From positions 62,001-126,000 of the forward strand of contig NZ_JAFDOE010000006.1 of NCBI RefSeq assembly GCF_018342065.1: DNA of 64,000 bases. Direction: 5' to 3'. This document shows positions 50,227-60,754 of this stretch, in pieces. A program made the translations under genes and the position numbers. This DNA comes from Citrobacter sp. FP75. GTDB taxonomy: Bacteria > Pseudomonadota > Gammaproteobacteria > Enterobacterales > Enterobacteriaceae. Below the pieces are notes generated by a model. It saw only the letters and a list, made by a program, of their open reading frames with translations, had not been told where the DNA came from and did no database searches. The stretch's first letter is position 1. Every line of letters begins with the position of its first letter.

Positions 50227-51729
50227 ATGACAACAGAACATCACCAGGAAATCCTCCGCACAGAAGGATTAAGCAAATTTTTCCCCGGCGTCAAAGCGCT
50301 GGATAATGTGGATTTCAGCCTGCGTCGTGGCGAGATTATGGCGCTGCTCGGTGAAAATGGGGCCGGGAAATCGACGCTGATCAAAGCGCTGACCGGTGTT
50401 TACCATGCCGATCGCGGCACCATCTGGCTCGAAGGCCAGCCTATCTCGCCGAAAAACACCGCCCATGCCCAGCAACTGGGAATTGGCACCGTGTATCAGG
50501 AAGTGAACTTGCTGCCCAATATGTCGGTGGCAGATAACCTGTTTATTGGCCGTGAGCCGCGACGCTTTGGCCTGTTGCAGCGTAAACAGATGGAAAAGCG
50601 CGCTACCGAGCTGATGGCCTCCTATGGCTTTTCTCTTGATGTGCGCGAACCATTGAACCGCTTTTCGGTGGCGATGCAGCAGATCGTCGCCATCTGTCGG
50701 GCTATCGATCTGTCGGCGAAAGTATTGATCCTCGACGAACCCACCGCCAGTCTGGATACCCAGGAAGTTGAGATGCTGTTCGGCCTGATGCGCCATCTGC
50801 GCGATCGCGGCGTCAGCCTGATTTTCGTCACCCATTTTCTCGATCAGGTTTATCAGGTTAGCGATCGGATCACCGTCCTGCGTAACGGTGGCTTCGTCGG
50901 CTGCCGTGAAACCCGCGAACTGCCACAAATCGAACTGGTTAAAATGATGCTTGGCCGTGAACTGGATACCCACGCGCTACAGCGTGCGGGCCGTACGTTG
51001 TTGAGCGATAAACCGGTAGCGGCCTTTAGCAACTTCGGTAAGAAAGGCACGATCGCGCCGTTTGATCTGCAGGTATGTCCCGGCGAGATCGTCGGCCTGG
51101 CAGGCCTGCTTGGATCGGGGCGCACGGAAACGGCGGAAGTGATCTTTGGTATTAAACCCGCCGACAGCGGCAGTGCCTTGATCAAAGGCAAGCCGCAGAC
51201 GCTGCGATCGCCGCATCAGGCCTCATGTCTCGGGATCGGTTTCTGCCCGGAGGATCGGAAAACGGACGGCATTATTGCCGCCGCCTCGGTGCGGGAGAAT
51301 ATCATCCTGGCTCTGCAGGCGCAGCGAGGCTGGCTGCGGCCCATTCCGCGCAAAGAGCAAAATGATATTGCCGAGCGTTTTATCCGGCAACTTGGCATCC
51401 GTACCCCGAACGCCGAACAGCCGATCGAATTTCTCTCTGGCGGCAATCAGCAAAAAGTATTGCTGTCGCGCTGGTTGCTGACCAAACCGCAGTTCCTGAT
51501 CCTTGATGAACCCACGCGCGGGATCGACGTCGGGGCGCATGCCGAGATCATCCGCCTGATCGAAACGCTGTGCGCCGATGGTCTGGCGCTGCTGGTGATT
51601 TCCTCCGAACTGGAAGAGTTGGTGGGCTATGCCGATCGGGTCATTATCATGCGCGATCGCAAACAGGTGGCCGAGATCCCGCTGGCTGAACTGTCCGTAC
51701 CGGCAATCATGAACGCCATTGCGGCCTAA
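50227..51729 (+). CDS. ytfR: YtfR, galactofuranose ABC transporter ATPase
   Basis: 500-residue double ATPase of the ribose/galactose type. First domain has Walker A GENGAGKST (about 44-52) and Walker B VLILDEPTAS; the second has a degenerate Walker A (GLLGSGRTE) but an intact LSGGNQQKV signature and ILDEPTRGIDVG. AGGGGGA lies upstream of the ATG. It follows the REP after ytfQ and precedes ytfT by 10 bases. Confidence 0.96.
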   Translation: MTTEHHQEILRTEGLSKFFPGVKALDNVDFSLRRGEIMALLGENGAGKSTLIKALTGVYHADRGTIWLEGQPISPKNTAHAQQLGIGTVYQEVNLLPNMSVADNLFIGREPRRFGLLQRKQMEKRATELMASYGFSLDVREPLNRFSVAMQQIVAICRAIDLSAKVLILDEPTASLDTQEVEMLFGLMRHLRDRGVSLIFVTHFLDQVYQVSDRITVLRNGGFVGCRETRELPQIELVKMMLGRELDTHALQRAGRTLLSDKPVAAFSNFGKKGTIAPFDLQVCPGEIVGLAGLLGSGRTETAEVIFGIKPADSGSALIKGKPQTLRSPHQASCLGIGFCPEDRKTDGIIAAASVRENIILALQAQRGWLRPIPRKEQNDIAERFIRQLGIRTPNAEQPIEFLSGGNQQKVLLSRWLLTKPQFLILDEPTRGIDVGAHAEIIRLIETLCADGLALLVISSELEELVGYADRVIIMRDRKQVAEIPLAELSVPAIMNAIAA

Positions 51730-51739
51730 GGAGACTGTT

Positions 51740-52765
51740 GTGATGCCTCAATCTCTCCCTCAATCCAACACCGCGAAACGGCGGTTTCGCTGGCCGAAGG
51801 GCATGCCGCAACTGGTGGCGCTGCTGCTGGTGTTGCTGGTCGACAGCCTGGTGGCCCCACACTTCTACCAGGTGATTTTGCAGGATGGCCGCCTGTTCGG
51901 CAGCCCGATTGATATTCTTAATCGTGCCGCGCCCGTGGCATTACTGGCGATTGGCATGACGCTGGTGATTGCCACCGGGGGTATCGATCTTTCTGTTGGC
52001 GCGGTGATGGCCATTGCGGGGGCCACCACCGCCGCGATGACGGTCGCCGGGCACAGCCTCCCGGTTGTCCTGCTTGCGGCGTTAGGATCTGGCATTCTGG
52101 CAGGGTTATGGAACGGGATTCTAGTGGCAATCCTCAAGATCCAACCGTTTGTCGCCACGCTTATTCTGATGGTGGCCGGGCGCGGAGTGGCGCAGTTGAT
52201 CACTTCCGGGCAGATCGTCACCTTCAACTCGCCCAATCTGTCGTGGTTCGGCAGCGGATCGCTGTTGCTGTTCCCGACGCCGGTGATCATCGCGCTGCTG
52301 ACGCTGATTGCCTTTTGGCTGCTGACGCGTAAAACAGCGCTGGGCATGTTTATTGAAGCGGTGGGCATTAACATTCGTGCGGCGAAAAATGCCGGGGTGA
52401 ATACCCGCGTTATTGTCATGCTCACCTATGTGTTGAGCGGCCTGTGCGCGGCCATTGCCGGGATTATCGTCACGGCGGATATTCGCGGGGCCGATGCCAA
52501 CAACGCCGGATTATGGCTGGAGTTAGATGCCATTCTGGCGGTGGTTATCGGCGGCGGTTCACTGATGGGCGGGCGGTTTAACCTGCTACTGTCGGTGGTC
52601 GGCGCCCTGATTATTCAGGGCATGAACACCGGGATTTTACTGTCTGGCTTCCAGCCGGAGCTGAACCAGGTGGTTAAAGCCGTGGTGGTGCTGTGCGTGC
52701 TGGTCGTACAGTCGCAACGCTTTATCAGCCTGATAAAAGGAGTGCGTGGTCATGATAAAACGTAA
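51740..52765 (+). CDS. ytfT: YtfT, galactofuranose ABC transporter permease
   Basis: Inner membrane permease of the AraH/RbsC family, 341 residues. Start taken at a GTG (MMPQSL), 6 bases after AGGAG, which gives the E. coli length; an ATG one codon later is equally possible. Family signature AIGMTLVIATGGIDLSVGAVMAI near residue 70-90 and about 9 hydrophobic segments. Overlaps yjfF by 14 bases. Confidence 0.94.
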   Translation: MMPQSLPQSNTAKRRFRWPKGMPQLVALLLVLLVDSLVAPHFYQVILQDGRLFGSPIDILNRAAPVALLAIGMTLVIATGGIDLSVGAVMAIAGATTAAMTVAGHSLPVVLLAALGSGILAGLWNGILVAILKIQPFVATLILMVAGRGVAQLITSGQIVTFNSPNLSWFGSGSLLLFPTPVIIALLTLIAFWLLTRKTALGMFIEAVGINIRAAKNAGVNTRVIVMLTYVLSGLCAAIAGIIVTADIRGADANNAGLWLELDAILAVVIGGGSLMGGRFNLLLSVVGALIIQGMNTGILLSGFQPELNQVVKAVVVLCVLVVQSQRFISLIKGVRGHDKT

Positions 52766-53753
52766 CTTACCGCTGATGATCACCCTCGGCGTGTTTGTGC
52801 TGGGCTACCTTTACTGCCTGACGCAGTTTCCTGCCTTTGCCTCGACGCGCGTGATCTGCAATATCCTGACTGATAACGCCTTCTTAGGGATTATCGCCGT
52901 GGGCATGACCTTCGTGATTCTGTCCGGCGGGATCGACCTGTCCGTCGGCTCGGTAATTGCGTTTACCGGCGTATTTCTGGCTAAAGCCATTGGTTACTGG
53001 GGCATTTCCCCGCTGCTGGCGTTCCCGCTGGTTCTGGCGATGGGCTGCGCGTTTGGCGCATTTATGGGGTTACTGATCGATGCGCTGAAGATCCCGGCGT
53101 TTATTATTACTCTGGCGGGGATGTTCTTTCTGCGTGGCGTCAGCTATCTGGTTTCCGAGGAGTCGATCCCGATCAATCACCCGATTTATGACACCCTTTC
53201 CAGCCTGGCCTGGAAGATCCCCGGCGGTGGTCGTCTGAGCGCCATGGGGCTGTTGATGCTGGGCGTGGTGGTGATGGGTATATTCCTCGCGCACCGTACG
53301 CGCTTTGGCAATCAGGTGTACGCCATTGGCGGCAGCGCAACATCTGCTAATTTGATGGGGATCTCGACCCGCAGCACGACCATCCGCATCTATATGCTCT
53401 CTACCGGGCTTGCTACGCTTGCCGGGATTGTCTTCTCCATTTATACCCAGGCGGGCTATGCGCTGGCTGGCGTCGGCGTAGAGCTGGATGCCATTGCCTC
53501 GGTGGTGATTGGCGGCACTTTGCTGAGCGGTGGTGTGGGAACCGTGCTGGGCACGCTGTTTGGCGTGGGGATCCAGGGATTGATCCAGACATATATTAAT
53601 TTTGACGGCACATTAAGTTCCTGGTGGACGAAAATCGCGATTGGCATTTTGTTGTTTATTTTTATAGCGTTACAACGTGGTCTTACCGTATTGTGGGAGA
53701 ACCGCCAAAGTTCGCCTGTAACCAGAGTGAGCACGGTTAGCACGCCAAAGTAA
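52752..53753 (+). CDS. yjfF: YjfF, galactofuranose ABC transporter permease
   Basis: Second permease of the importer, 333 residues, paralogous to YtfT (AVGMTFVILSGGIDLSVGSVIAF near residue 50). Start MIKRNLPL preceded by GGAG at 9 bases; a GTG 6 bases earlier is too close to it. The C-terminus differs from E. coli in the last ten residues. Last gene of the operon; the next gene has its own flagellar-type promoter. Confidence 0.94.
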   Translation: MIKRNLPLMITLGVFVLGYLYCLTQFPAFASTRVICNILTDNAFLGIIAVGMTFVILSGGIDLSVGSVIAFTGVFLAKAIGYWGISPLLAFPLVLAMGCAFGAFMGLLIDALKIPAFIITLAGMFFLRGVSYLVSEESIPINHPIYDTLSSLAWKIPGGGRLSAMGLLMLGVVVMGIFLAHRTRFGNQVYAIGGSATSANLMGISTRSTTIRIYMLSTGLATLAGIVFSIYTQAGYALAGVGVELDAIASVVIGGTLLSGGVGTVLGTLFGVGIQGLIQTYINFDGTLSSWWTKIAIGILLFIFIALQRGLTVLWENRQSSPVTRVSTVSTPK

Positions 53754-53785
53754 CTTCATGATTTTCCAGAAAACATCTAAAGACC

Positions 53786-53812
53786 TAAACTTTTTCCGGT
53801 TGTAGTCGATAG
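53786..53812 (+). promoter_or_regulatory. Sigma-28 (FliA) promoter of the short chemoreceptor gene
   Basis: TAAA at 53786-53789, exactly 15 bases, then GTCGATAG at 53805-53812, two mismatches from the GCCGATAA consensus. It is 45 bases before the receptor ATG. Confidence 0.8.
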
Positions 53813-53856
53813 GTTCTGTACAGGTCTGTTTTAACCCTACAACCGGAAATATAACG

Positions 53857-54969
53857 ATGCCAAAATCCCTTTCAATTCGATCAAGTTTGTTGGTGTTATT
53901 GTCTTTGCTGACGCTCCTTCTGTTGCTGAGCGGAGGTATGGGGCTATACGCCTCTACGCGTGTTATTACTTCTTTGATTTATAACGGCATTATGAGTGCG
54001 GCGATGTTGGCTGCCCTCGCGTTGTTGGCGGTTATTTGGTTCATGCTGCGAAATAAGTTTCTGAAGCCGCTGGATAACATTGTGGAACAACTGGAACGCC
54101 TGGCGACGGGCGACTTGTCGCCAGTTACCGCGTTGTCGGCCAGCGCTGAATTTAATCGCCTGAACTCTGCGATGGACGAAATGCGTCATGCGCTGGGCGA
54201 CTCGGTACAACGCGTACGCGATGCCAGCTCACAAATTGATATTGGCAGTCGTGAATTGACGGCGGGTAACCAGCACCTGGCGCAACGCACTGAATCGACC
54301 GCCACGTCGCTGGAGCAGACCGCCGCCAGCATGGAAGAACTCACGGCGACCGTGAAACAAAATGCGCAGAACGCAGAACAGGCGCACCAACTGGCAAAAT
54401 CGGTGTCGGATACTGCCGATCGCGGTAGCGAGATGGTGTGTTATGTGATTGAAAAAATGCGCGATATTTCCGGCAGTTCCAGCCGAATCGCCGATATTCT
54501 CAGCGTCATTGATGGTATTGCTTTCCAGACTAATATCCTGGCGCTCAATGCTTCTGTGGAAGCGGCGCGTGCTGGTGAGCAAGGGCGGGGCTTTGCGGTC
54601 GTCGCCGGGGAAGTGCGTAATTTGGCCAGCCGCAGCGCAGAAGCGGCAAAAGAGATCCGCACATTAATCAGCGATTCACACACCCATGTGGGCGAAGGTA
54701 GCGACCTGGCACAACAGGCGGGTGAAACCATGGATGAAATCGCGACCGAGGTCATGCGTATGACCAAGCTGATGCGTGAAATTGCCAGTGCGTCTCAGGA
54801 GCAGAGCCGCGGCATTGAGCAGGTGAATATTGCGGTGATTCAGATGGATGAAACGGCGCAGCAGAATGCGGCGCTGGTGCAGGAGTCTTCAGCGGCTACC
54901 CGTTCGCTGGAAGAGCAGTCACATGCGCTGCTCGAAGCAATGGCGGCATTTAAAGTACAAACGGCATAA
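53857..54969 (+). CDS. Methyl-accepting chemotaxis-type protein with no periplasmic sensor domain
   Basis: 370-residue receptor. TM1 about 8-30 and TM2 about 44-63 are joined by only some 13 residues ([14 protein letters not shown]), so the usual 150-residue periplasmic sensor is missing. HAMP (about 64-116) and the whole signalling bundle follow, with [23 protein letters not shown] and the tip [21 protein letters not shown] (Ala to Ser in the tip). It ends KVQTA without NWETF. It lies directly after the galactofuranose importer and has its own sigma-28 promoter, so it is probably expressed with flagella. It may sense membrane, cytosolic or partner-bound signals. Confidence 0.92.
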   Translation: MPKSLSIRSSLLVLLSLLTLLLLLSGGMGLYASTRVITSLIYNGIMSAAMLAALALLAVIWFMLRNKFLKPLDNIVEQLERLATGDLSPVTALSASAEFNRLNSAMDEMRHALGDSVQRVRDASSQIDIGSRELTAGNQHLAQRTESTATSLEQTAASMEELTATVKQNAQNAEQAHQLAKSVSDTADRGSEMVCYVIEKMRDISGSSSRIADILSVIDGIAFQTNILALNASVEAARAGEQGRGFAVVAGEVRNLASRSAEAAKEIRTLISDSHTHVGEGSDLAQQAGETMDEIATEVMRMTKLMREIASASQEQSRGIEQVNIAVIQMDETAQQNAALVQESSAATRSLEEQSHALLEAMAAFKVQTA

Positions 54970-54977
54970 CGGAAAAA

Positions 54978-55016
54978 TTTGCCGGATGACGGCGTTAACA
55001 CGTCTCATCCGGCAAA
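54978..55016. repeat. REP hairpin
   Basis: TTTGCCGGATGA (54978-54989) pairs with TCATCCGGCAAA (55005-55016), in the short gap between the convergent chemoreceptor and fbp genes. Confidence 0.85.
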
Positions 55017-55021
55017 GCGTA

Positions 55022-56020
55022 TTACGCGTCCGGGAACTCGCGGATTAAACGCTCAACGTCTTCAACCATATGGTCGTTACCGACGAAGAATGAACGGCGC
55101 TGGTGCAGGCTTTCCGGGATGATATCCAGAATACGATTTTTACCGTCGCTCGCCTTGCCACCCGCTTGCTCGGCCAGCAGGGCCATTGGGTTGCATTCGT
55201 ACAGCAGGCGCAGTTTCCCTTCCGGGTGGCTGGCGGTGCTCGGATACAGATAGATCCCGCCTTTCAGCAGATTGCGGTGGAAATCCGCGACCAGAGAGCC
55301 AATGTAGCGCGAGGTATACGGGCGCTGGGTTGCTTTATCTTCTTCCTGGCAGAATTTAATATATTTCTTCACGCCATTCGGGAATTTGATGTAGTTGCCT
55401 TCGTTGATGGAGTACGTGCTGCCTTTGACCGGGAAGCGCATACGCTCCTGGCTGAGACAAAATACGCCCAGAGAAGGATCGTAGGTGAACGCGTGTACAC
55501 CGCAGCCGGTGGTATATACCAGCATGGTGGATGAACCGTAGACGACGTAGCCTGCAGCAACCTGTTTGTTGCCCGGCTGCAGGAAATCCTCTTCCGTTAC
55601 CGGTGTGCCGACAGGGGTTACGCGGCGATAAATCGAGAAGATCGTGCCGACAGAGACGTTAACATCGATGTTGGATGAGCCATCCAGCGGATCCATGAGT
55701 ACAACGTATTTTGCGTGTTCACAGCCTTCGAAGACGACGATTTCATCTTCTTCTTCCGAGGCAATGCCCGCCACAATATCGCGTGCCTTGAGTGCAGCTT
55801 TCAGTTTTTCGTTCGCGAACAGATCGAGCTTCTGCTGAACCTCTCCCTGCACGTTCTCAGCACCGCTGGCACCCAGGATATCGACCAGACCGGCCTTGTT
55901 AATATCGCGGTGGATGATCTTGGCGCCCAGCTTTATTGCCGATAACAAAGCAGTGAGCTCACCGGTAGCATGAGAGAACTCGTGCTGCTTTTCGACAATA
56001 AATTCACCTAACGTTTTCAT
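55022..56020 (-). CDS. fbp: Fructose-1,6-bisphosphatase, class I
   Basis: Gluconeogenic phosphatase, cytosolic tetramer inhibited by AMP. 332 residues from [10 protein letters not shown]; the longer open frame upstream is rejected because it covers the mpl promoter gap. The metal motif [12 protein letters not shown] (about 118-129), EEEDEIVV, and the substrate segment [13 protein letters not shown] are intact. Divergent from mpl. Confidence 0.98.
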   Translation of the reverse strand: MKTLGEFIVEKQHEFSHATGELTALLSAIKLGAKIIHRDINKAGLVDILGASGAENVQGEVQQKLDLFANEKLKAALKARDIVAGIASEEEDEIVVFEGCEHAKYVVLMDPLDGSSNIDVNVSVGTIFSIYRRVTPVGTPVTEEDFLQPGNKQVAAGYVVYGSSTMLVYTTGCGVHAFTYDPSLGVFCLSQERMRFPVKGSTYSINEGNYIKFPNGVKKYIKFCQEEDKATQRPYTSRYIGSLVADFHRNLLKGGIYLYPSTASHPEGKLRLLYECNPMALLAEQAGGKASDGKNRILDIIPESLHQRRSFFVGNDHMVEDVERLIREFPDA

Positions 56021-56195
56021 AACACTTTCCCTGCAAATTGTATGGAGTAAAGCGACCGCAATAATCTTAACAAATATTTCAACCCTCGCGCTTAGGTGAA
56101 TCGCGCCAGCAAACTGCGGAATATCCTGAAATGCATTTCTCACTTGCCTGACATATGCGTAAAATGGCCCCCAGATTAAAAAAGGATAGTGACGT

Positions 56196-57575
56196 ATGCG
56201 CATTCATATTTTGGGAATTTGTGGCACTTTCATGGGCGGTCTGGCGATGCTGGCGCGCTCGCTCGGTCATGAAGTAACCGGTTCGGACGCCAATGTGTAT
56301 CCGCCGATGAGTACCTTACTTGAGAAGCAGGGCATCTCCCTGATTCAGGGTTACGATGCCAGCCAGCTCGACCCGCAGCCGGACCTGGTGATCATCGGCA
56401 ATGCCATGACCCGTGGTAATCCGTGCGTGGAAGCGGTGCTGGAAAAGAACATTCCGTACATGTCCGGCCCGCAGTGGCTGCATGACTTTGTGCTGCGCGA
56501 TCGCTGGGTGCTGGCGGTAGCGGGGACACACGGTAAAACCACCACCGCCGGAATGGCGACCTGGATCCTCGAAGCCTGCGGCTATAAGCCTGGTTTTGTG
56601 ATCGGCGGCGTACCGGGTAACTTCGAGGTTTCCGCGCGTCTGGGCGAAAGCGACTTCTTCGTCATTGAAGCGGACGAATATGACTGCGCGTTCTTCGATA
56701 AGCGTTCCAAATTCGTGCACTACTGCCCGCGTACGCTGATCCTCAATAACCTTGAGTTTGATCACGCGGACATCTTTGACGATCTGAAAGCTATCCAGAA
56801 ACAGTTCCACCACCTGGTGCGTATCGTGCCGGGCCAGGGACGCATCATCTACCCGGAAAACGACATTAATCTGAAACAGACGATGGCGATGGGCTGCTGG
56901 AGCGAGCAGGAACTGGTTGGCGAGCAAGGCCACTGGCTGGCGAAGAAACTGACCACCGATGCCTCCGAATGGGAAGTCTTCCTGGACGGCGAAAGTGTCG
57001 GCGTTGTGAAGTGGGGCCTGGTCGGCGAACACAATATGCACAACGGCCTGATGGCAATTGCCGCCGCCCGCCATGTTGGCGTTACCCCTGCGGATGCGGC
57101 CAATGCGCTCGGTTCATTCATCAACGCACGTCGTCGTCTTGAACTGCGCGGTGAAGCCCATGGCGTGACGGTATATGACGATTTTGCGCATCACCCGACG
57201 GCCATTCTGGCAACGCTTGCGGCGTTGCGCGGTAAAGTGGGCGGTACGGCGCGTATTATTGCCGTGCTGGAACCGCGCTCGAACACCATGAAAATGGGGT
57301 TGTGCAAAGACGATCTGGCGCCGTCGTTAGGCCGAGCGGACGAAGTGTTCCTGCTGCAACCGCCGCACATTCCGTGGCTGGTATCGGAAGTCGCGGAAGC
57401 CTGCGTTCAGCCTGCGCACTGGAGCGGTGATGTTGACGCACTGGCGGATATGGTGGTGAAAACCGCGCAGCCAGGCGATCACATTCTGGTGATGAGCAAC
57501 GGCGGGTTTGGTGGTATTCATCAAAAACTGCTGGATGGTCTGGCGAAGAAAGCCCAGGCAGAAGCGGAAGAGTAA
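56196..57575 (+). CDS. mpl: Mpl, UDP-MurNAc:L-alanyl-gamma-D-glutamyl-meso-diaminopimelate ligase
   Basis: Recycles the murein tripeptide by joining it to UDP-MurNAc. Mur ligase family, 459 residues: N-terminal Rossmann domain ([25 protein letters not shown]), ATP-binding [10 protein letters not shown] near residue 110, central [15 protein letters not shown] and C-terminal domain with [18 protein letters not shown] precedes the ATG. Length close to E. coli (457). Confidence 0.97.
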   Translation: MRIHILGICGTFMGGLAMLARSLGHEVTGSDANVYPPMSTLLEKQGISLIQGYDASQLDPQPDLVIIGNAMTRGNPCVEAVLEKNIPYMSGPQWLHDFVLRDRWVLAVAGTHGKTTTAGMATWILEACGYKPGFVIGGVPGNFEVSARLGESDFFVIEADEYDCAFFDKRSKFVHYCPRTLILNNLEFDHADIFDDLKAIQKQFHHLVRIVPGQGRIIYPENDINLKQTMAMGCWSEQELVGEQGHWLAKKLTTDASEWEVFLDGESVGVVKWGLVGEHNMHNGLMAIAAARHVGVTPADAANALGSFINARRRLELRGEAHGVTVYDDFAHHPTAILATLAALRGKVGGTARIIAVLEPRSNTMKMGLCKDDLAPSLGRADEVFLLQPPHIPWLVSEVAEACVQPAHWSGDVDALADMVVKTAQPGDHILVMSNGGFGGIHQKLLDGLAKKAQAEAEE

Positions 57576-57580
57576 AAAAA

Positions 57581-57656
57581 CGCCCGGTGGCGAAACGCTT
57601 ACCGGGCCTACGATCCGTTGTAGGCCGGATAAGGCGTTTACACCGCCATCCGGCAC
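57581..57656. repeat. REP/BIME between mpl and yjgA
   Basis: Two REP units (CGCCCGGTGGCGAAACGCTTACCGGGC-type and GTAGGCCGGATAAGGCGTTTACACCGCCATCCGGC-type, each with a visible hairpin) between the convergent mpl and yjgA. Confidence 0.85.
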
Positions 57657-57671
57657 ATCCCGTACACGAAA

Positions 57672-58223
57672 TTACGCTTCGTGTTCCGCCAGCTCACGCA
57701 GATACTGGAAGATCTGACGTGCTGATTTCGGCGGCTTGTTGCCTTCTTGCTCTTTCTTCGCATTGCGTACCAGAGAACGAAGCTGTTGGCGATCGGCGTT
57801 CGGCCACAGTTTCAGAACTTCCGCTACCGCATCATCACCTTCAACGATCAAACGATCGCGCAGCTGTTCAAGCTTGTGAAACAGCACAACCTGTTGGTTG
57901 TGGCGGTTTTTCAGCTTGTCCAGCGCCTGACGGATAGGATCAACATCGCGCTGACGCAGCATCTTACCAATTAGCTGCAGCTGGCGGCGACGGCCTTCCA
58001 TCTTGATACGCTGAGCCAGCTCAATGGCGGCACGTAAATCCGCATCGAGCGGGATTTTATCCAGCGCGTTTTTCCCCAGTTTTACCAGTTCCACACCCAG
58101 GTGTTTTAACTCCTCGGCGTCACGTTTTATTTCACTTTTACTGACCCAGATAATTTCATCGTCTTCGTCTTCGATGTCATCACCGGGAACGTCGTCGAGC
58201 CAGTCTTCGGGCTGCTTAGTCAT
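57672..58223 (-). CDS. yjgA: YjgA (DarP), 50S ribosome assembly factor
   Basis: 183-residue acidic-N-terminal helical protein that joins late 50S precursors and acts near 23S rRNA in E. coli. Family pattern [26 protein letters not shown] near residue 25 and [35 protein letters not shown] in the middle. Length and C-terminus match. Divergent from pmbA. Confidence 0.94.
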   Translation of the reverse strand: MTKQPEDWLDDVPGDDIEDEDDEIIWVSKSEIKRDAEELKHLGVELVKLGKNALDKIPLDADLRAAIELAQRIKMEGRRRQLQLIGKMLRQRDVDPIRQALDKLKNRHNQQVVLFHKLEQLRDRLIVEGDDAVAEVLKLWPNADRQQLRSLVRNAKKEQEGNKPPKSARQIFQYLRELAEHEA

Positions 58224-58318
58224 GTCAGGCTCCTTAAAAAAAGAGGCTAATGTTACCAGTTAAGATGCGCACTGAAAAACGGTTCTCTGTTAGACTTCAG
58301 AGAAACTCTCTCTACATT

Positions 58319-59671
58319 ATGGCATTTGCGATGAAAGTAATCTCACAAGTTGAAGCGCAGCGTAAGATTCTGGAAGAAGCAGTCTCGACAGCACTGGAAT
58401 TAGCATCAGGTCAGTCGGACGGTGCAGAAGTCGCCGTAAGCAAGACGACGGGTATTAGCGTCAGCACCCGTTATGGTGAAGTGGAGAACGTCGAATTCAA
58501 CAGCGACGGTGCGCTGGGCATTACGGTTTACCATCAGAACCGTAAAGGTAGCGCGTCGTCCACCGATTTAAGCCCGCAGGCGATTGCGCGCACCGTGCAG
58601 GCCGCGCTGGATATCGCCCGCTATACCTCGCCGGACCCGTGTGCAGGCGTGGCGGATAAAGAACTGCTGGCCTTTGATGCGCCAGATTTAGACTTGTTCC
58701 ATCCGGCAGAAGTCTCTCCTGACGAGGCCATCGAGCTGGCGGCACGTGCTGAGCAAGCAGCATTGCAGGCCGATAAGCGCATTACAAATACGGAAGGCGG
58801 CAGCTTTAACAGCCACTATGGCATCAAAGTGTTTGGCAACAGCCACGGCATGCTGCAAGGCTACTGCTCCACGCGTCATTCCCTCTCCAGCTGTGTGATC
58901 GCGGAAGAAAATGGCGATATGGAACGCGATTACGCCTACACCATTGGCCGTGCAATCGGCGATCTGCAAACGCCGGAGTGGGTGGGAGCTGACTGTGCTC
59001 GCCGCACCTTATCCCGCCTGTCTCCGCGTAAGCTCTCCACCATGAAAGCGCCGGTCATTTTTGCCAATGAAGTGGCGACCGGACTGTTTGGACACCTGGT
59101 TGGCGCGATCGCCGGTGGCTCGGTGTACCGCAAATCCACCTTCCTGTTGGACTCGCTGGGCAAGCAAATTCTGCCGGAATGGCTGACCATTGAAGAGCAT
59201 CCGCATCTGCTGAAAGGGCTGGCGTCTTCGCCGTTCGACAGCGAAGGCGTGCGCACGGAACGTCGCGATATCATTAAAGATGGCGTACTGACCCAGTGGC
59301 TGCTGACCAACTATTCCGCCCGTAAGCTGGGGCTTAAGAGCACCGGTCATGCGGGTGGTATTCACAACTGGCGAATTCCGGGACAGGGTCTAAGCTTCGA
59401 GCAGTTGCTCAAAGAGATGGGCACAGGCTTGGTCGTGACCGAGCTGATGGGGCAGGGCGTGAGCGGTATTACCGGCGACTATTCGCGCGGCGCGGCAGGC
59501 TTCTGGGTCGAAAACGGTGAGATTCAGTACCCGGTGAGTGAAATCACCATCGCCGGTAATTTGAAAGACATGTGGCGCAATATTGTCACCGTGGGTAACG
59601 ATATTGAAACGCGCAGTAATATACAGTGTGGTTCTGTCCTGTTACCGGAGATGAAAATCGCCGGACAGTGA
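58319..59671 (+). CDS. pmbA: PmbA (TldE), TldD/PmbA protease subunit
   Basis: Partner of the metalloprotease TldD, needed for microcin B17 maturation and CcdA turnover. 450 residues from [10 protein letters not shown], the E. coli length; a longer open frame upstream is rejected. Conserved segments [30 protein letters not shown] in the N-domain and [30 protein letters not shown] at the C-terminus are intact. cybC follows after 47 bases. Confidence 0.96.
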   Translation: MAFAMKVISQVEAQRKILEEAVSTALELASGQSDGAEVAVSKTTGISVSTRYGEVENVEFNSDGALGITVYHQNRKGSASSTDLSPQAIARTVQAALDIARYTSPDPCAGVADKELLAFDAPDLDLFHPAEVSPDEAIELAARAEQAALQADKRITNTEGGSFNSHYGIKVFGNSHGMLQGYCSTRHSLSSCVIAEENGDMERDYAYTIGRAIGDLQTPEWVGADCARRTLSRLSPRKLSTMKAPVIFANEVATGLFGHLVGAIAGGSVYRKSTFLLDSLGKQILPEWLTIEEHPHLLKGLASSPFDSEGVRTERRDIIKDGVLTQWLLTNYSARKLGLKSTGHAGGIHNWRIPGQGLSFEQLLKEMGTGLVVTELMGQGVSGITGDYSRGAAGFWVENGEIQYPVSEITIAGNLKDMWRNIVTVGNDIETRSNIQCGSVLLPEMKIAGQ

Positions 59672-59718
59672 TACTCGTTAAGGCGTTAATCTTTTAATAA
59701 TAAAAAAGGAAGTGAGCA

Positions 59719-60105
59719 ATGCGTAAACACCTGTTAGCGATCGTCGCGGCTTCAACGCTGGTTCTTGGTTCTTCTGCGTTTGCCGCCGATCTCGAAGATG
59801 ATATGGGGATCCTCAACGACAACCTGAAGATCGTCGAAAAAACGGATAATGTGACTGAACTGAAAGACGCGTTAACCAAAATGCGTGCAGCCGCGCTGGA
59901 CGCTCAAAAGGGCACGCCGCCGAAGCTGGAAAGCAAATCCCCGGACAGCCCGGAGATGAAGGATTTCCGCCACGGTTTTGACACTCTGATCGGTCAGATT
60001 GACGGCGCGCTTAAACTGGTGAATGAAGGTAAAGTCAAAGAGGCGAAAGCCGCTGCGGAAGACCTCAAAACCACGCGCAACGAAAACCACAAGAAGTTCC
60101 GCTAA
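59719..60105 (+). CDS. cybC: Cytochrome b562
   Basis: Soluble periplasmic four-helix-bundle b-type cytochrome, 128 residues. Signal peptide about 1-22 (LGSSAFA-A). The axial heme ligands are preserved as in mature E. coli cytochrome b562: Met7 (ADLEDDM) and His102 near the C-terminus (RNENHKKFR). AAGGAAG precedes the ATG. Intact, unlike in E. coli K-12 where the annotated gene is a disrupted copy. Confidence 0.94.
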   Translation: MRKHLLAIVAASTLVLGSSAFAADLEDDMGILNDNLKIVEKTDNVTELKDALTKMRAAALDAQKGTPPKLESKSPDSPEMKDFRHGFDTLIGQIDGALKLVNEGKVKEAKAAAEDLKTTRNENHKKFR

Positions 60106-60112
60106 TCTGCTC

Positions 60113-60140
60113 TATCCGGCCTGCATAACCGCAGGCCGGA
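60113..60140. repeat. REP-type hairpin after cybC
   Basis: ATCCGGCCTGC pairs with GCAGGCCGGAT across ATAACC, 8 bases after the cybC stop. It likely also ends cybC transcription. Confidence 0.85.
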
Positions 60141-60329
60141 TAAGACGCTGCGCCACCGCCTCCCATAAGCAAACGCTATCCCTATCACATTTTTTCATTT
60201 TTATTGCCCACGCAATGTACTCTCTATCTTCCGTTTCCCTTGTCCCTCTTGCGATCCCAATCACATTATTCCAGCGATAAATCGGCAATCCCCCCCTTTT
60301 TGCGGCACAGATCACTACCGCTGCGCCCC

Positions 60330-60349
60330 TTTCCACTTCGAAGTGGAAA
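60330..60349. promoter_or_regulatory. Perfect 20-bp palindrome upstream of the SFCGS operon
   Basis: TTTCCACTTCGAAGTGGAAA, fully self-complementary, 86 bases before the first ATG. It has the form of a dimeric repressor or activator operator; no regulator gene is in the visible part of the operon besides the small PRD protein. Confidence 0.6.
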
Positions 60350-60435
60350 ACAACTCGCTACAAACTTTTAACCTCCACCGCTAATTTAACCTCAGAGCCA
60401 TTAGTGGGGTAAGACGAGTGAATAACGGAGCTGTA

Positions 60436-60744
60436 ATGAATGACATGGGGGAATCGGCGGAACTGGCCGACCGCATGCTGGCGCAGGTGTATGCCCTGTT
60501 GCGCGCACGCCACATCATTCCCAATGCCGTACAGGAACAAATGCTGACATCGCATGTTCGCGCCATGGCGCACCGCTCGGTGACGGGCGAGCCCTTACCC
60601 GAAGTCGATGCCAGCTTATTTGATGAAATTTCAGCCGAATCAATGGCGCTTGCCCGCGACGTCGTGGCGGAGTTTGGCAATCTTCCCGAGGAAGAGGCTT
60701 GGCTGCTGTCGGTGCATTTCGAAGTCGCGAAAGACAACCTTTAA
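60436..60744 (+). CDS. PRD-domain protein, first gene of the SFCGS operon
   Basis: 102-residue protein consisting of one PTS-regulation-like (PRD) helical domain, with conserved histidines in LTSHVRAMAHRSVTGEPLP (about 42-60) and VHFEVAKDNL at the end. Stand-alone PRDs like this are found in operons with SFCGS and DUF4310-4312 proteins. Start ATG 60436 has GGAG 5 bases upstream; a GTG 18 bases earlier is weaker. It may link the operon to phosphotransferase status. Confidence 0.82.
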   Translation: MNDMGESAELADRMLAQVYALLRARHIIPNAVQEQMLTSHVRAMAHRSVTGEPLPEVDASLFDEISAESMALARDVVAEFGNLPEEEAWLLSVHFEVAKDNL

Positions 60745-60754
60745 GGAGCACAAG

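Larger units (their letters stand above)
60106..60435. other. Gap between cybC and the SFCGS operon
   Basis: 330 bases with no supported gene. It opens with a REP-type hairpin (60113-60140, ATCCGGCCTGC with GCAGGCCGGAT) and contains a perfect 20-bp palindrome at 60330-60349. The promoter for the downstream operon must be here; no sigma-54 GG-N10-GC site was found by eye. Confidence 0.6.

Noticed and set aside
60106..60435. Sigma-54 promoter for the SFCGS operon
   Set aside because: I looked for GG-N10-GC; the best candidate near 60304 has the wrong spacing.
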